A DNA stretch of 64,000 nt, taken from the NCBI RefSeq assembly GCF_002778285.1, contig NZ_NESM01000001.1, positions 1,572,501 through 1,636,500 on the forward strand, written 5' to 3'. The position numbers and the translations under genes were made by a program. This DNA comes from Limnohabitans sp. 15K (lineage in GTDB: Bacteria; Pseudomonadota; Gammaproteobacteria; Burkholderiales; Burkholderiaceae_C). This document shows positions 29,748 through 39,021 of this stretch, one piece after another. The notes beneath the pieces are model-generated. The model had not been told where the DNA came from, made no database searches, and saw only the letters and a program-made list of their open reading frames with translations. Numbering within the stretch: the first letter of the stretch is position 1; each line of letters begins with the position of its first letter.

Positions 29748-30577
29748 AGTGAACTCCAGGCAAACAAACGGCGATTGAGCGCCTTGAAGGCGAAGTCAGA
29801 CACCAGGCCAATGAGGCCGATGACGATGATGCCGAAGATGATTTGGCCGGTGTTCAAGAGCGCCTGGCTGTCGGTGATCATGTGACCAATGCCCGAAGAT
29901 GAACCAATCAGCTCGGCGACGATCACATAGGTCCAGGCCCAGCCCAAGACCAAGCGCAAGATCTCGGCGATCTCAGGCGCTGCGCCGGGGATCAAGACGC
30001 GCTTGACAATGCCCGCCGGATTGGCACCCAAGGTGTAGGCGGCTTCGACCAAGTCGCGCCGCGCCGCGCCCACACACACCGCCACCATCAACACGATCTG
30101 GAACACCGAGCCGATGAAAATCACCAGCACTTTTTGCAGCTCGCCAATACCCGCCCACAAAATCAGCAGAGGAATGAAGGCTGAGGCAGGCAGGTAACGG
30201 CAAAAGGACACGAAGGGTTCGAGGAAAGCCTCGACCCCTTTGTGCGCGCCCATGGCAATGCCCAGGGGCACGGCGATCAAGGTGGCCAAAATGAAACCGG
30301 CCAGAACGCGCCAAATCGTCATGCCAATGTCGAACATGAAATTGAATTGGGTGAACAAGAGGATGGCCTCTTGCACCATGGTCACCGGGCTGGCCAAAAA
30401 GGTGGGCGAGACATAGCCGCCCAGCGTGAAGAACGCCCAGACGGCAAAGAACAAAATGAAAAACCCAATGCCCAACACCCAGCGGGCTTGGCCGCTCACC
30501 GGCTCCAAAGGAGCCAGTGCGCGGCGAGCGCGCCGCACGGCGTTCGCAGGGGCCGAAGCCGTGTGTGCGTTCGTCAT
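29744..30577 (-). CDS. ABC transporter permease (NrtB/SsuC/TauC class)
   Basis: 277-residue inner-membrane permease with about six hydrophobic segments. The EAA loop that contacts the ATPase is visible as AAYTLGANPAGIVKRVLIPGAAPEI. An Ala/Arg-rich cytoplasmic N-terminus precedes the first helix (VLGIGFFILFFAVWAFFTL). The ATG at 30577, 4 nt after the binding-protein stop, is preferred over an upstream ATG at 30604 that would overlap that gene. Confidence 0.9.
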   Translation of the reverse strand: MTNAHTASAPANAVRRARRALAPLEPVSGQARWVLGIGFFILFFAVWAFFTLGGYVSPTFLASPVTMVQEAILLFTQFNFMFDIGMTIWRVLAGFILATLIAVPLGIAMGAHKGVEAFLEPFVSFCRYLPASAFIPLLILWAGIGELQKVLVIFIGSVFQIVLMVAVCVGAARRDLVEAAYTLGANPAGIVKRVLIPGAAPEIAEILRLVLGWAWTYVIVAELIGSSSGIGHMITDSQALLNTGQIIFGIIVIGLIGLVSDFAFKALNRRLFAWSSL

Positions 30578-30581
30578 CGTT

Positions 30582-31547
30582 TTACTTGATGAAGCTGGTG
30601 TCAAACATGGACACGAACTCGGTTGGTGCCTTGCGGATCACACCGGCTTCGAGCAAGATGGCCGCGGCGTCTTTCATGAAGCTTTGCAGCTCGCCCGCAA
30701 AGAACTTCTGGTTGGCCGCTTTGTCTTGCCAGCGCAGGAAGGCCGATGACTTGGCAAAGGCCTCGCCGGTTTGTTTGACGGCTGCGCCCATGATCTCGTT
30801 GGACTTGGTCGGGTCGGTCTTGATCATCTCTAAAGCGTCAAAGTAGGCATTGGCCAATGACTGCGCGGCCTTGGGATTGGCCTTGAGCCACTCGGGCGCG
30901 CAACCCACGGTGTCCATGACCATGGGGTAGTCGAGCGTGGTCGCCAAAATTTTGCCGGCCTGCGGGTTGCTGCGCACGGTGGACAGGTAGGGCTCATACG
31001 TCATGGCCGCATCGTTTTGACCCGCTACAAAAGCTTGGGCGGCGGCTTGTGGCGACATCGTGGTGAGCTTGACGTCTTTCAGGCTCATGCCGTTTTTGCT
31101 CAACATCCAGGCCAAGCCAAAGAAGGGCGCAGTGCCAGGGGCGTCCACGCCAATGGTCTTGCCCTTGAGATCGGCAAAGTTGTTGATGTTGCCGCGCACC
31201 GCGATGCCGTCAGCGCCATACGACTTGTCCATCTGGAAAATCTGCACGATGGGCACACCATTGGTGTTCCAGGCCACATGAGTTTCCACCGTGGTGGCAG
31301 CGCACTGAATGGCCTTGGAAGCCAAGGCCAGGTGGCGGTCTTTCTGGGGAATCATTTTCAGTTCCACATCCAACCCGTGTTTCTTGAACAAGCCGGCTTT
31401 GTCTGCCAACGTGAGCGGCGCGAAACCGGTCCATCCGGACATGCCCAAAGCGATCTTGACCTCCTGGGCTTGCGTTTGAAAGGCCAAAGTGGCCGCGGTC
31501 GCACCGGCCAAGAGCAGCGAGGCGAATTTAACTTTTGATTTACGCAT
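30582..31547 (-). CDS. ABC transporter substrate-binding protein (NrtA/SsuA/TauA-like), putative urocanate/histidine uptake
   Basis: First gene of the hut operon. 321 residues with a signal peptide (MRKSKVKFASLLLAGATAA... to TQAQE). The mature part has SGWTGFAPLTLADKAGLFKKHG, the NMT1/THI5-like fold signature seen in nitrate, taurine and aromatic-sulfonate binders, and FADLKGKTIGVDAPGTAPFF. A strong AAGGAG lies before the ATG. Operon position and HutC operators upstream point to an imidazole compound as ligand; this is inference and taurine-like ligands cannot be excluded. Confidence 0.88.
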   Translation of the reverse strand: MRKSKVKFASLLLAGATAATLAFQTQAQEVKIALGMSGWTGFAPLTLADKAGLFKKHGLDVELKMIPQKDRHLALASKAIQCAATTVETHVAWNTNGVPIVQIFQMDKSYGADGIAVRGNINNFADLKGKTIGVDAPGTAPFFGLAWMLSKNGMSLKDVKLTTMSPQAAAQAFVAGQNDAAMTYEPYLSTVRSNPQAGKILATTLDYPMVMDTVGCAPEWLKANPKAAQSLANAYFDALEMIKTDPTKSNEIMGAAVKQTGEAFAKSSAFLRWQDKAANQKFFAGELQSFMKDAAAILLEAGVIRKAPTEFVSMFDTSFIK

Positions 31548-31640
31548 GAAGAAACTCCTTTTTGTTGATCAAGTCCACTTTGAATGGCCGGGAGTGCCAC
31601 AGACAAGCGGGGAAAAAAGCCACCACAAACAGCCGCTCAA

Positions 31641-31654
31641 CTTGTATAGACAGG
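31641..31654. promoter_or_regulatory. HutC-type operator (hut operon promoter)
   Basis: CTTGTATAGACAGG contains GTATAGAC, an exact fit to the GT-N-TA-N-AC signature of HutC-subfamily GntR operators, and resembles the CTTGTATGTACAAG-type hut operators of Pseudomonas. It lies about 95 bp upstream of the first hut-operon gene. On the minus strand it includes TATACA, which could be the -10 hexamer, so bound HutC would block the promoter. Confidence 0.7.
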
Positions 31655-31774
31655 ATGGGGCCAAAAGAAAAGGCTGTTCGCGTTCAGGAAACAACATCTC
31701 TCCCAACATCCGCACCAGCTAAGTGCATGATCACGCCCTTAGCCCCAAAAGGCATCGGGAATTGCACCATCTTG

Positions 31775-31786
31775 CTGTCTATACAA
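31775..31786. promoter_or_regulatory. Second HutC-type operator, inverted copy
   Basis: CTGTCTATACAA is the exact reverse complement of 12 nt in the first operator (31642-31653) and carries GTCTATAC (GT-N-TA-N-AC). The sites are 133 bp apart centre to centre, which would allow looping or a second promoter. Confidence 0.65.
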
Positions 31787-31816
31787 ATAGATGTTAGGAA
31801 AGACCTTTTGACTTTG

Positions 31817-31930
31817 CAAGGCGCGTGCCAACCATGCCCCACCGCCACACGGCACGATGCCCACTTTGACAAAACTCTCGTCAAAGCTGGCTTTGTCCAA
31901 TGCGATGCGAATGTTGCGTACAGGGGCCAT
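31817..31930 (-). pseudogene. Enoyl-CoA hydratase/isomerase remnant
   Basis: A minus-strand frame encodes RNIRIALDKASFDESFVKV followed by GIVPCGGGAWLARAL. This matches the crotonase-family core (typically DIRIAS...AESFVKVGIVPGDGGAWLL), including the active-site Glu region, for about 33 residues. Homology is lost after ARAL, and no start or remainder of the gene is visible on either side. It is therefore a fragment left by deletion of an enoyl-CoA hydratase gene. The 496-nt gap 31548-32043 otherwise holds only the hut promoter region and the start region of the acyl-CoA ligase gene. Confidence 0.6.
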
Positions 31931-32043
31931 TCAAACTTCAGTGTGCTGGTTCCATAAGTGAAACGGCCATTGGGTTTTCCCTAGCCCAATTAGGGCATCG
32001 TGGGCCGCATGATTTAGGCAGAGCAGTTCAACGGACGCCCAAC

Positions 32044-33717
32044 ATGACCACACCTTCTTCTTCATCCGCCGCCCAGCCCCCCATCTGCAGCACCATGATG
32101 CAGATGCCCCTGTCGCTGAACCACTTGCTCGAACGGGCGGGCACTTTGTTTGCCAGCAACGAGATCGTCTCGCGCCTGCCCGACAAGTCGCTGGTGCGGC
32201 ACAGCTACGGCGCGTTTTACCAACGCACGCGCCAACTGGCGCAGGCCCTGCAAAACCTGGGCTTGCAAAAAGGTGAACGTGTCGCAACCCTGTGTTGGAA
32301 CCACCACGCGCACCTGGAGTGCTATTTCGGCATCCCGGCCGCAGGTGGGGTGATGCACACGCTCAACCTGCGCCTGTCACCCGAAGAGATCGCCTGGATT
32401 GCCAACGACGCACAAGACAAGGTGCTGATCATTGACGACGTGTTGCTGCCGCTGTACCAGCAGTTTGCGCACCTGTACCACTTTGAAAAGGTGATCGTGT
32501 TCCCGTTTTCCGGTGCTGCTGTGCCCGCGCCCTTCACCGACTACGAGCAGCTGCTGGCCAGCACCGACACACAGGGTTTTCAATACGCTCCGCATGCCGA
32601 AGACGACGCCGTGTCCATGTGCTACACCTCGGGCACCACGGGCCGTCCCAAAGGCGTGGTGTATTCGCACCGCTCCACGATCTTGCACACGCTGGTGGGT
32701 TGCTTGGGCGACTTTTGGGGCTTGAAAGGCAGCGATGTGATCTTGCCCGTCACGCCCATGTTCCACGCCAACAGCTGGGGCATTCCTTATGGGGCGGTGA
32801 TGATGGGCGTGAAGCTCGTGTTTCCCGGGCCGCACCTGCATCCAGAGGATTTGCTGGACCTGATGACGGCCGAGCCCCCCACGCTGTCGCTGGGCGTGCC
32901 CACCATCTGGATGGGCTTGATCCAGGCTTTCGAAGCCGCACAAACCACCCAACCCGGCCGCTGGAAACTGCCCGCAGGCATGCGCTCTTTGGTGGGCGGT
33001 GCGGCGGTGCCAGAAGCGCTAATCCGCGCCTTTGACCGGCACGGCATCTGGATTTTGCAAGGCTGGGGCATGACCGAAACCTCGCCTTTGTGCACCGTGT
33101 CTTACCCCAAGTCAGAGCTGAAAGACGCGCCTATGGACGAGCGTTACCGCCGCGCGGCCATGGCGGGCGTACCCGTGCCCTTGACCGAACTGCGCATCCG
33201 AGGCGAGGACGGACTCGATGCCCCTTGGGACGGGCAGCATGTGGGCGAAATCCAGGTTCGCGGGCCCTTCATCACCGGCAGCTACCACCAGGTGCCGGTC
33301 AGCGAAGACAAGTTCAGTGCCGACGGCTGGCTGCGCACCGGCGATGTGGCCAGCGTGGACGCCTTGGGATTTGTGCGCATCACCGACCGCACCAAAGACC
33401 TGATCAAGTCCGGCGGCGAGTGGATCAGCTCAGTCGATCTGGAAAACGCCTTGATGGCCCACCTCGACGTGGCCGAAGCGGCCGTGATCGCCATCCCCGA
33501 CCCCAAGTGGAGCGAGCGGCCGCTGGCTTGCATCGTGCTCAAACCTGGTCGAGCGCAAGGTCAGGCGCCCCGGCCCGAAGACTTTGCCGCGCACTTGCTG
33601 CAGCACGGCTTTGCCAAGTGGCAGGTGCCTGACCGCTACGAGTTCATCGACGCCGTGCCGCGCACCTCCACCGGCAAGTTCTACAAGCTCAAACTGCGCG
33701 AGCGTTTTCCCGCCTGA
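32044..33717 (+). CDS. Medium/long-chain fatty-acid-CoA ligase (AlkK-like, AMP-forming)
   Basis: ANL-superfamily acyl-CoA synthetase of about 557 residues. The ATP P-loop is YTSGTTGRPKGVVYSHRS, A5-like motif GWGMTETSP, A7 region WLRTGDVASVDALGFVRITD, and hinge DRTKDLIKSGGEW; the catalytic Lys is in PRTSTGKFYK near the end. The pattern MFHANSWGIPYGAVMMG resembles AlkK-type medium-chain synthetases. The ATG at 32044 is preferred over an unsupported 48-codon extension. An AlkB/AlkJ-like pair lies 10 kb away, and an enoyl-CoA hydratase remnant just upstream also suggests fatty acid oxidation. Confidence 0.88.
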   Translation: MTTPSSSSAAQPPICSTMMQMPLSLNHLLERAGTLFASNEIVSRLPDKSLVRHSYGAFYQRTRQLAQALQNLGLQKGERVATLCWNHHAHLECYFGIPAAGGVMHTLNLRLSPEEIAWIANDAQDKVLIIDDVLLPLYQQFAHLYHFEKVIVFPFSGAAVPAPFTDYEQLLASTDTQGFQYAPHAEDDAVSMCYTSGTTGRPKGVVYSHRSTILHTLVGCLGDFWGLKGSDVILPVTPMFHANSWGIPYGAVMMGVKLVFPGPHLHPEDLLDLMTAEPPTLSLGVPTIWMGLIQAFEAAQTTQPGRWKLPAGMRSLVGGAAVPEALIRAFDRHGIWILQGWGMTETSPLCTVSYPKSELKDAPMDERYRRAAMAGVPVPLTELRIRGEDGLDAPWDGQHVGEIQVRGPFITGSYHQVPVSEDKFSADGWLRTGDVASVDALGFVRITDRTKDLIKSGGEWISSVDLENALMAHLDVAEAAVIAIPDPKWSERPLACIVLKPGRAQGQAPRPEDFAAHLLQHGFAKWQVPDRYEFIDAVPRTSTGKFYKLKLRERFPA

Positions 33718-33839
33718 GGCGACTGGCCACCGTCTGCACAGCTCTGCTGCCAGTAGGCTCTGCGGGCATGGGGTTAAGGGGCACGGCCCACAATGGGAAT
33801 GCGCTGTATGAGCGCACCTTTTTTTTCAAGGGGATGACC

Positions 33840-34904
33840 ATGCGCCACCCATTTGCCACGGCTTTGTTGGCCAGCCTGTTGTCTTGCAGCCTGGCCTGGG
33901 CGCAGACTGCCGGGCAGTCCGACTCGGCGAAAGACAGCCCCCAAGTCACACCGCAAGTCACCACACAAGAGGTGTCTCAAGCCTTGCCGCCCGAGCCGCT
34001 GCGGCGGGTCCTGCAATCGGTGGTGACGGTGCAAAGCCGCAGCGACGCGCAAGCCAGCACCAGCCGCACCCTGGGCCAGCGCCGCGAAGGCTCGGGGGTG
34101 GTCATTGGCCCCGACCTGGTGCTGACCATCGGCTATCTGCTGCTCGAAGCCGAAAGCGTGGACCTGATCGACCACCAAGGCCGACGCATTCCTGGCCAAG
34201 TGCGGGCTGTGGACAACCTGACTGGCCTGGGCCTGATCCGCACCTTGATCTCCTTGCGCCTGGATGCCGTGCCACTGGGCGACTCGGACAGCCTGCCCAC
34301 ACCCGGCAAACTCTGGACACTGGGCCAAAACGAGACCGCCCCCACCGCGCTGGAGCTGGTCTCCAGAAAGGTTTTTGCAGGCAGCTGGGAATACCTGTTG
34401 GAAGCGCCCTTGATGACGATACCTGCCGTGAACAACTGGAGTGGCTCGGGGCTGTTTGACGCCCAGGGCCAGCTGGTGGGCATCGGCTCCTTGTTGGTGC
34501 AAGACGTTTACGGCGACCAAGTCCCGCTGCCGGGCAATTTGTTTGTGCCCGTGAACCTGCTCAAAGACCCTCTGCCCGACTTGGTGCGCACTGGCAGACG
34601 AACTGGCCCGGCCACGCCTTGGCTGGGCATCACCAGCCAGCGCTTGCCCAGCGGCGGCTTGGCCGTATTGCGTGTATCGCCGGACAGCCCCGCAGCGCAG
34701 GCAGGCATCGCCGTGGGCGACACCTTGCTGGCCCTGCAAGGACAAACGCTACAAGACCTGCCTGACTTTTACCGCCGCCTGCGGGCCTTGGGGCCAGCCG
34801 GCAGCCGCTTGACCCTCACGGTGCGCAGCAAGGACCAAAGCCGCGAGGTGGAGTTGCTCAGCACCGACCGAGCAACGGCACTGAAACGGCCCAGCGGGAT
34901 TTGA
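33840..34904 (+). CDS. Exported trypsin-fold/PDZ protein (HtrA/DegP-like) with missing catalytic residues
   Basis: 354 residues with a signal peptide (ending LAWAQ), a trypsin-like domain (about 55-245) and a C-terminal PDZ domain (about 258-335, LGITSQRLPSGGLAVLRVSP). In DegP the catalytic His lies in VTNNHV, Asp in SDIALI, Ser in GNSGG. Here the matching stretches are LTIGYL (Tyr99 in place of His), TGLGLI (Gly129 in place of Asp) and WSGSGL (Ser203 kept). The protein is thus probably not a protease but may bind peptides in the periplasm. GGGG six bases before the ATG at 33840 favours that start. Alignment was by eye. Confidence 0.75.
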   Translation: MRHPFATALLASLLSCSLAWAQTAGQSDSAKDSPQVTPQVTTQEVSQALPPEPLRRVLQSVVTVQSRSDAQASTSRTLGQRREGSGVVIGPDLVLTIGYLLLEAESVDLIDHQGRRIPGQVRAVDNLTGLGLIRTLISLRLDAVPLGDSDSLPTPGKLWTLGQNETAPTALELVSRKVFAGSWEYLLEAPLMTIPAVNNWSGSGLFDAQGQLVGIGSLLVQDVYGDQVPLPGNLFVPVNLLKDPLPDLVRTGRRTGPATPWLGITSQRLPSGGLAVLRVSPDSPAAQAGIAVGDTLLALQGQTLQDLPDFYRRLRALGPAGSRLTLTVRSKDQSREVELLSTDRATALKRPSGI

Positions 34905-35016
34905 CCTGTTGATCTATTCTTTTCAAAACTTGATCCAAAACCGTTCAATGAATTTACAGGAGCTCACCCCTTGGACGATCGGGGTGGAATACGCCGATTG
35001 AGCCGCAGATCGGTAG

Positions 35017-35811
35017 TTAAACCGCGTAACCCGGCGAGACCTTGTCGGCCAGTCGCAGCATGGCAGGCCATTCTTTCCACCCCAGCGGGCTTCGTCCCTG
35101 GGGATATTCCCGAAGCGCCGCCTTGTTGAAGCCCAATCGGCTGATTTGCTCGGCCACGCCGTCTGGCGGAAAGTTCAGCTCTTGGCCGCAGGCCATGGCG
35201 TCCAGCTGAGCTTGGCAAGCTTTTTCAAGGTGCCACATGCTGCTGAAGGCTTCGGCCACGGTATAGCCCACGACCAGCGTGCCATGGTTGCGCAAGATCA
35301 TGACCATTTTGTCGCCCAAGTCACTGGCCAGCCGTTGACGTTCGTCCAGCTGCACAGCCAAGCCTTCGGACTCGTGATAGGCCACTTTGCCGTGGAACAT
35401 CATGGCGTGCTGGCTCAATGGCAGCAGGCCGCACTTGAGCATGGAAATGGCCATGCCCGCACGGGTGTGCAGGTGCAACACACAATGGGCATCGTCGCGT
35501 GCCGTGTGGATGGCGCTGTGGATCACAAAACCTGCGCGGTGCACGTCGTGAGGGCTGTCGCCCACTTTTTGACCGTCGCTGTCAATCTTGACCAAACTGG
35601 AAGCGGTGATCTCGTCAAAAGACCAACCGAAAGGGTTGATCAGGTAATGGTCGGTACCAGGCACTCGCAAGGAGATGTGGGTGTAGATCAGATCCGTCCA
35701 ACCATGGTGGGCCACCAAACGGTAACAAGCTGCCAAATCCAGGCGCGCTTGCCACTCTGCAGGCGTCATCAGTGCAGAAGGACTGTCGGAGTTCGCAGTG
35801 GGGGTGTTCAT
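35017..35811 (-). CDS. Class II aldolase/adducin family protein
   Basis: 264 residues. The class II aldolase metal site is visible in HLHTRAGMAIS (two His) and in LRNHGTLVVG (third His), with YTHISLRVPGTDHYLINPFG in the N-terminal part. Family members are fuculose-phosphate aldolases, decarboxylases or adducin-like proteins without known activity; the longer C-terminus here is typical of the last group in proteobacteria. It stands alone. A second, shorter class II aldolase is at 58983-59705. Substrate unknown. Confidence 0.85.
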   Translation of the reverse strand: MNTPTANSDSPSALMTPAEWQARLDLAACYRLVAHHGWTDLIYTHISLRVPGTDHYLINPFGWSFDEITASSLVKIDSDGQKVGDSPHDVHRAGFVIHSAIHTARDDAHCVLHLHTRAGMAISMLKCGLLPLSQHAMMFHGKVAYHESEGLAVQLDERQRLASDLGDKMVMILRNHGTLVVGYTVAEAFSSMWHLEKACQAQLDAMACGQELNFPPDGVAEQISRLGFNKAALREYPQGRSPLGWKEWPAMLRLADKVSPGYAV

Positions 35812-35936
35812 GGGTCGTTCACTTCAGTGAGGGTTTGTGGCTGATCAATGCGGCCGCCAAGGGGCGGATTTAACTCTATCAGGACCTCACAGAAACCGTG
35901 CGCTGCAGGTGACGGCGTTTCTGGACCCGTCCAAAG

Positions 35937-35971
35937 AAAAGCCGCCAAGCCCTGTCAGGGCTGGCGGCTTT
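35937..35971 (-). terminator. Rho-independent terminator of the His-rich small gene
   Basis: Long stem AAGCCGCC ... GGCGGCTT with inner AGCCCT-GTC-AGGGCT, followed on the minus strand by TTTTCTTTGG. It lies 19 nt after the stop of the gene at 35990, which supports that gene being real. Confidence 0.85.
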
Positions 35972-35989
35972 GCAACCAACAGGCGTCAG

Positions 35990-36238
35990 TTACTTGGCAG
36001 CTGGCATGGCTTTTTTGGCGGCATCGGCATGGGTATGTGCATGGGTCAGGTGCTCATGGGCCACTGCGACATGCGCATGTGCGCCCGTGTGGTCGTTGGC
36101 GCTGATCAGTTTGGCCACTTCTTTGTGTGCTTTGGCGGCCAACTCCAGATGTTCAGCGGCTTTGCTGTGGTGCTGCTCGGGCTTGAGCAGGGTGGGTGCA
36201 GATGTAGGTGTCACGGGTGTTTTGGATTCGAGTGTCAT
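35990..36238 (-). CDS. Small histidine-rich helical protein, unknown function
   Basis: 82 residues, 12 of them His, concentrated in the second half (HTGAHAHVAVAHEHLTHAHT). The region from about residue 23 to the end looks like one or two amphipathic helices rich in Ala, Lys, Glu and His (SKAAEHLELAAKAHKEVAKL). There is no signal peptide, Cys or membrane span. The ATG at 36238 is used; an in-frame TTG five codons upstream is possible. It has its own terminator. Family not recognised. The regular His spacing suggests metal binding or buffering, which is inference only. Confidence 0.65.
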   Translation of the reverse strand: MTLESKTPVTPTSAPTLLKPEQHHSKAAEHLELAAKAHKEVAKLISANDHTGAHAHVAVAHEHLTHAHTHADAAKKAMPAAK

Positions 36239-36499
36239 GGGAAGAACTTTCAAAAAATGGTGAATACGCCGAGGTGTGAACCATGTGCACCTGATTCACC
36301 CAACCATTTTTGAGCGCCCATGCGCCGCCGTCTGTTGGCCTGCACACGGATGAGCGTTGCGACGTGATCTTAAAAACCCAAAAGTTACTAAACCAGAACA
36401 AACCGAGGGACAGGCCGCGCGTTGTAACAAAGTTTCACAAACTCGCATAGGATGGTTACATCGCTCGCCCACCTCTATAAAGGGAAAGGGTGAATCTAG

Positions 36500-37525
<1,026 letters not shown>

Positions 37526-37591
37526 GCCCACGGTTTACTGCTTCAGGGTGTCGATCCAAGGCACCCGTGCATGCATGACAATTGGCAGACC

Positions 37592-37618
37592 ACGCCCATG
37601 CTTTTCATGGGCGTTTTC
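37592..37618 (+). terminator. Rho-independent terminator after gapA
   Basis: ACGCCCATG-CTTTT-CATGGGCGT, a 9-bp perfect stem followed by TTTC. It ends just 18 nt before the start of the LRR-kinase gene, so that gene depends on read-through or on a promoter overlapping the hairpin. Confidence 0.85.
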
Positions 37619-37635
37619 ATTGGCTAATGGGACCC

Positions 37636-38943
37636 ATGCACACACTGGAACAACTGCGCAGCGGCGCTTTGGCTGGCACCCGTCGCCTCGATCTGTCGTG
37701 CGATTTGACTGAGCTCCCAGAAGAAGTTTTTGCCCTGGCCGACACGCTGGAGGTGCTCAACCTGAGCGGCAACCGGCTACGCAATTTGCCGCACCAGCTG
37801 CCGCGCCTGCACAAACTGCTGGTGCTGTTTGCTTCGGACAACGCCTTCACCGTGCTGCCTGAAGTGCTGGGCGACTGCCCGACTTTGCAAATGATCGGCT
37901 TCAAGGCCAACCGCATTGCAGATGTACCTGCCGCCGCACTGCCACCCGCTTTGCGCTGGTTGACGCTGACGGACAACGCCATTCGCCAATTACCCAAAGA
38001 ACTCGGGCAGCGCCCAGCCCTGCAAAAACTGCTGTTGGCAGGCAACCAACTCACCGCTTTGCCCGGCAGCCTGCAGGCGGTTCAAAGCCTTGAGTTGCTG
38101 CGCATCTCGGCCAACCGTTTGGAGCAAGTGCCCGACTGGCTGGCCGACATGCCAAGCTTGGCTTGGCTGTCGCTGGCGGGCAACGCCATGGGCTGGGCTC
38201 TTAGCCATGAGACGGCCTTGCCCGAAGTGCCGTGGACGTCACTCACGCTGGGCACACTTCTGGGCGAGGGCGCTTCGGGCCACATCCACCAGGTGGAGGC
38301 CCCGGGCTGGCCACAGCCGATGGCGCTCAAGTTGTTCAAAGGCGCCATGACCAGCGATGGCTTACCGGGTGACGAGATGGCCGCAAGCCTTGCCGCAGGA
38401 AAACACGCCACGCTCACTACACCCGTGGCCCGGTTGTCCAAGCACCCTGGGCAAGCGCAAGGTTTATTGATGCCGCTGATCCCGCCCGACCACGTCAACC
38501 TGGCAGGGCCGCCCAGCTTGCAGACCTGCACGCGCGATGTGTATCCGCCAGGCTTTTCACTGACAGCGCCCATGGCCATGCAAATCGCTCGCGATGTGGC
38601 CTGTGCCGTGGCGCATCTGCACCAGCGGGGTGTGATGCACGGCGATCTGTACGCGCACAACATCCTGATTGACCCCATGCACGGCCAAGCGCAGCTGGGG
38701 GACTTTGGCGCGGCCACGCGGCTGCCGATGGCGCAAGCTGAATGGCACCCAAGCCTCTTCGCGCTGGAAGTGCGGGCTTTCGGTTGTTTGCTGGAAGAGT
38801 TGGCAGACGCCGCCAATGCGCGGGTTGATCAACCATCGCTGCAGCCCTTGCAAGCGCTGGCCCGATCTTGCATGGCTGAGCAGCCACGCCAACGACCAAG
38901 CATGCGCGAGCTCGCACAAACGCTTCAAACGCTCCAGCCTTGA
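37636..38943 (+). CDS. Leucine-rich repeat protein kinase (LRR-Ser/Thr kinase fusion)
   Basis: 435 residues. Residues about 5-185 hold seven or so leucine-rich repeats of about 23 residues (LEVLNLSGNRLRNLP, LRWLTLTDNAIRQLP, LQKLLLAGNQLTALP). Residues about 200-425 form a eukaryotic-like kinase domain: glycine loop LGEGASGHIHQV, Lys in MALKLFKG, catalytic loop GVMHGDLYAHNIL (HGD in place of HRD), metal motif GDFGAATRL and a C-terminal AEQPRQRPSM. The domain is short but keeps every key residue, so activity is likely. No membrane span or signal peptide. An upstream ATG at 37627 is possible. Substrate unknown. Confidence 0.88.
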   Translation: MHTLEQLRSGALAGTRRLDLSCDLTELPEEVFALADTLEVLNLSGNRLRNLPHQLPRLHKLLVLFASDNAFTVLPEVLGDCPTLQMIGFKANRIADVPAAALPPALRWLTLTDNAIRQLPKELGQRPALQKLLLAGNQLTALPGSLQAVQSLELLRISANRLEQVPDWLADMPSLAWLSLAGNAMGWALSHETALPEVPWTSLTLGTLLGEGASGHIHQVEAPGWPQPMALKLFKGAMTSDGLPGDEMAASLAAGKHATLTTPVARLSKHPGQAQGLLMPLIPPDHVNLAGPPSLQTCTRDVYPPGFSLTAPMAMQIARDVACAVAHLHQRGVMHGDLYAHNILIDPMHGQAQLGDFGAATRLPMAQAEWHPSLFALEVRAFGCLLEELADAANARVDQPSLQPLQALARSCMAEQPRQRPSMRELAQTLQTLQP

Positions 38944-39021
38944 TAAAAGCGTCACTGGCGATCCATCAAGATCAGCCACCTGCGTGACAAAGCAGGCTGC
39001 AAGCCTTGGCTACCATCACGC

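Noticed and set aside
33900..34904. An active DegP/DegS protease
   Set aside because: His and Asp motif positions hold Tyr and Gly, so it is described as a degenerate family member instead.
36421..36462. TTGTAA ... TAGGAT as a gapA promoter
   Set aside because: Spacing is 20 bp and both boxes are weak, so I do not call it.
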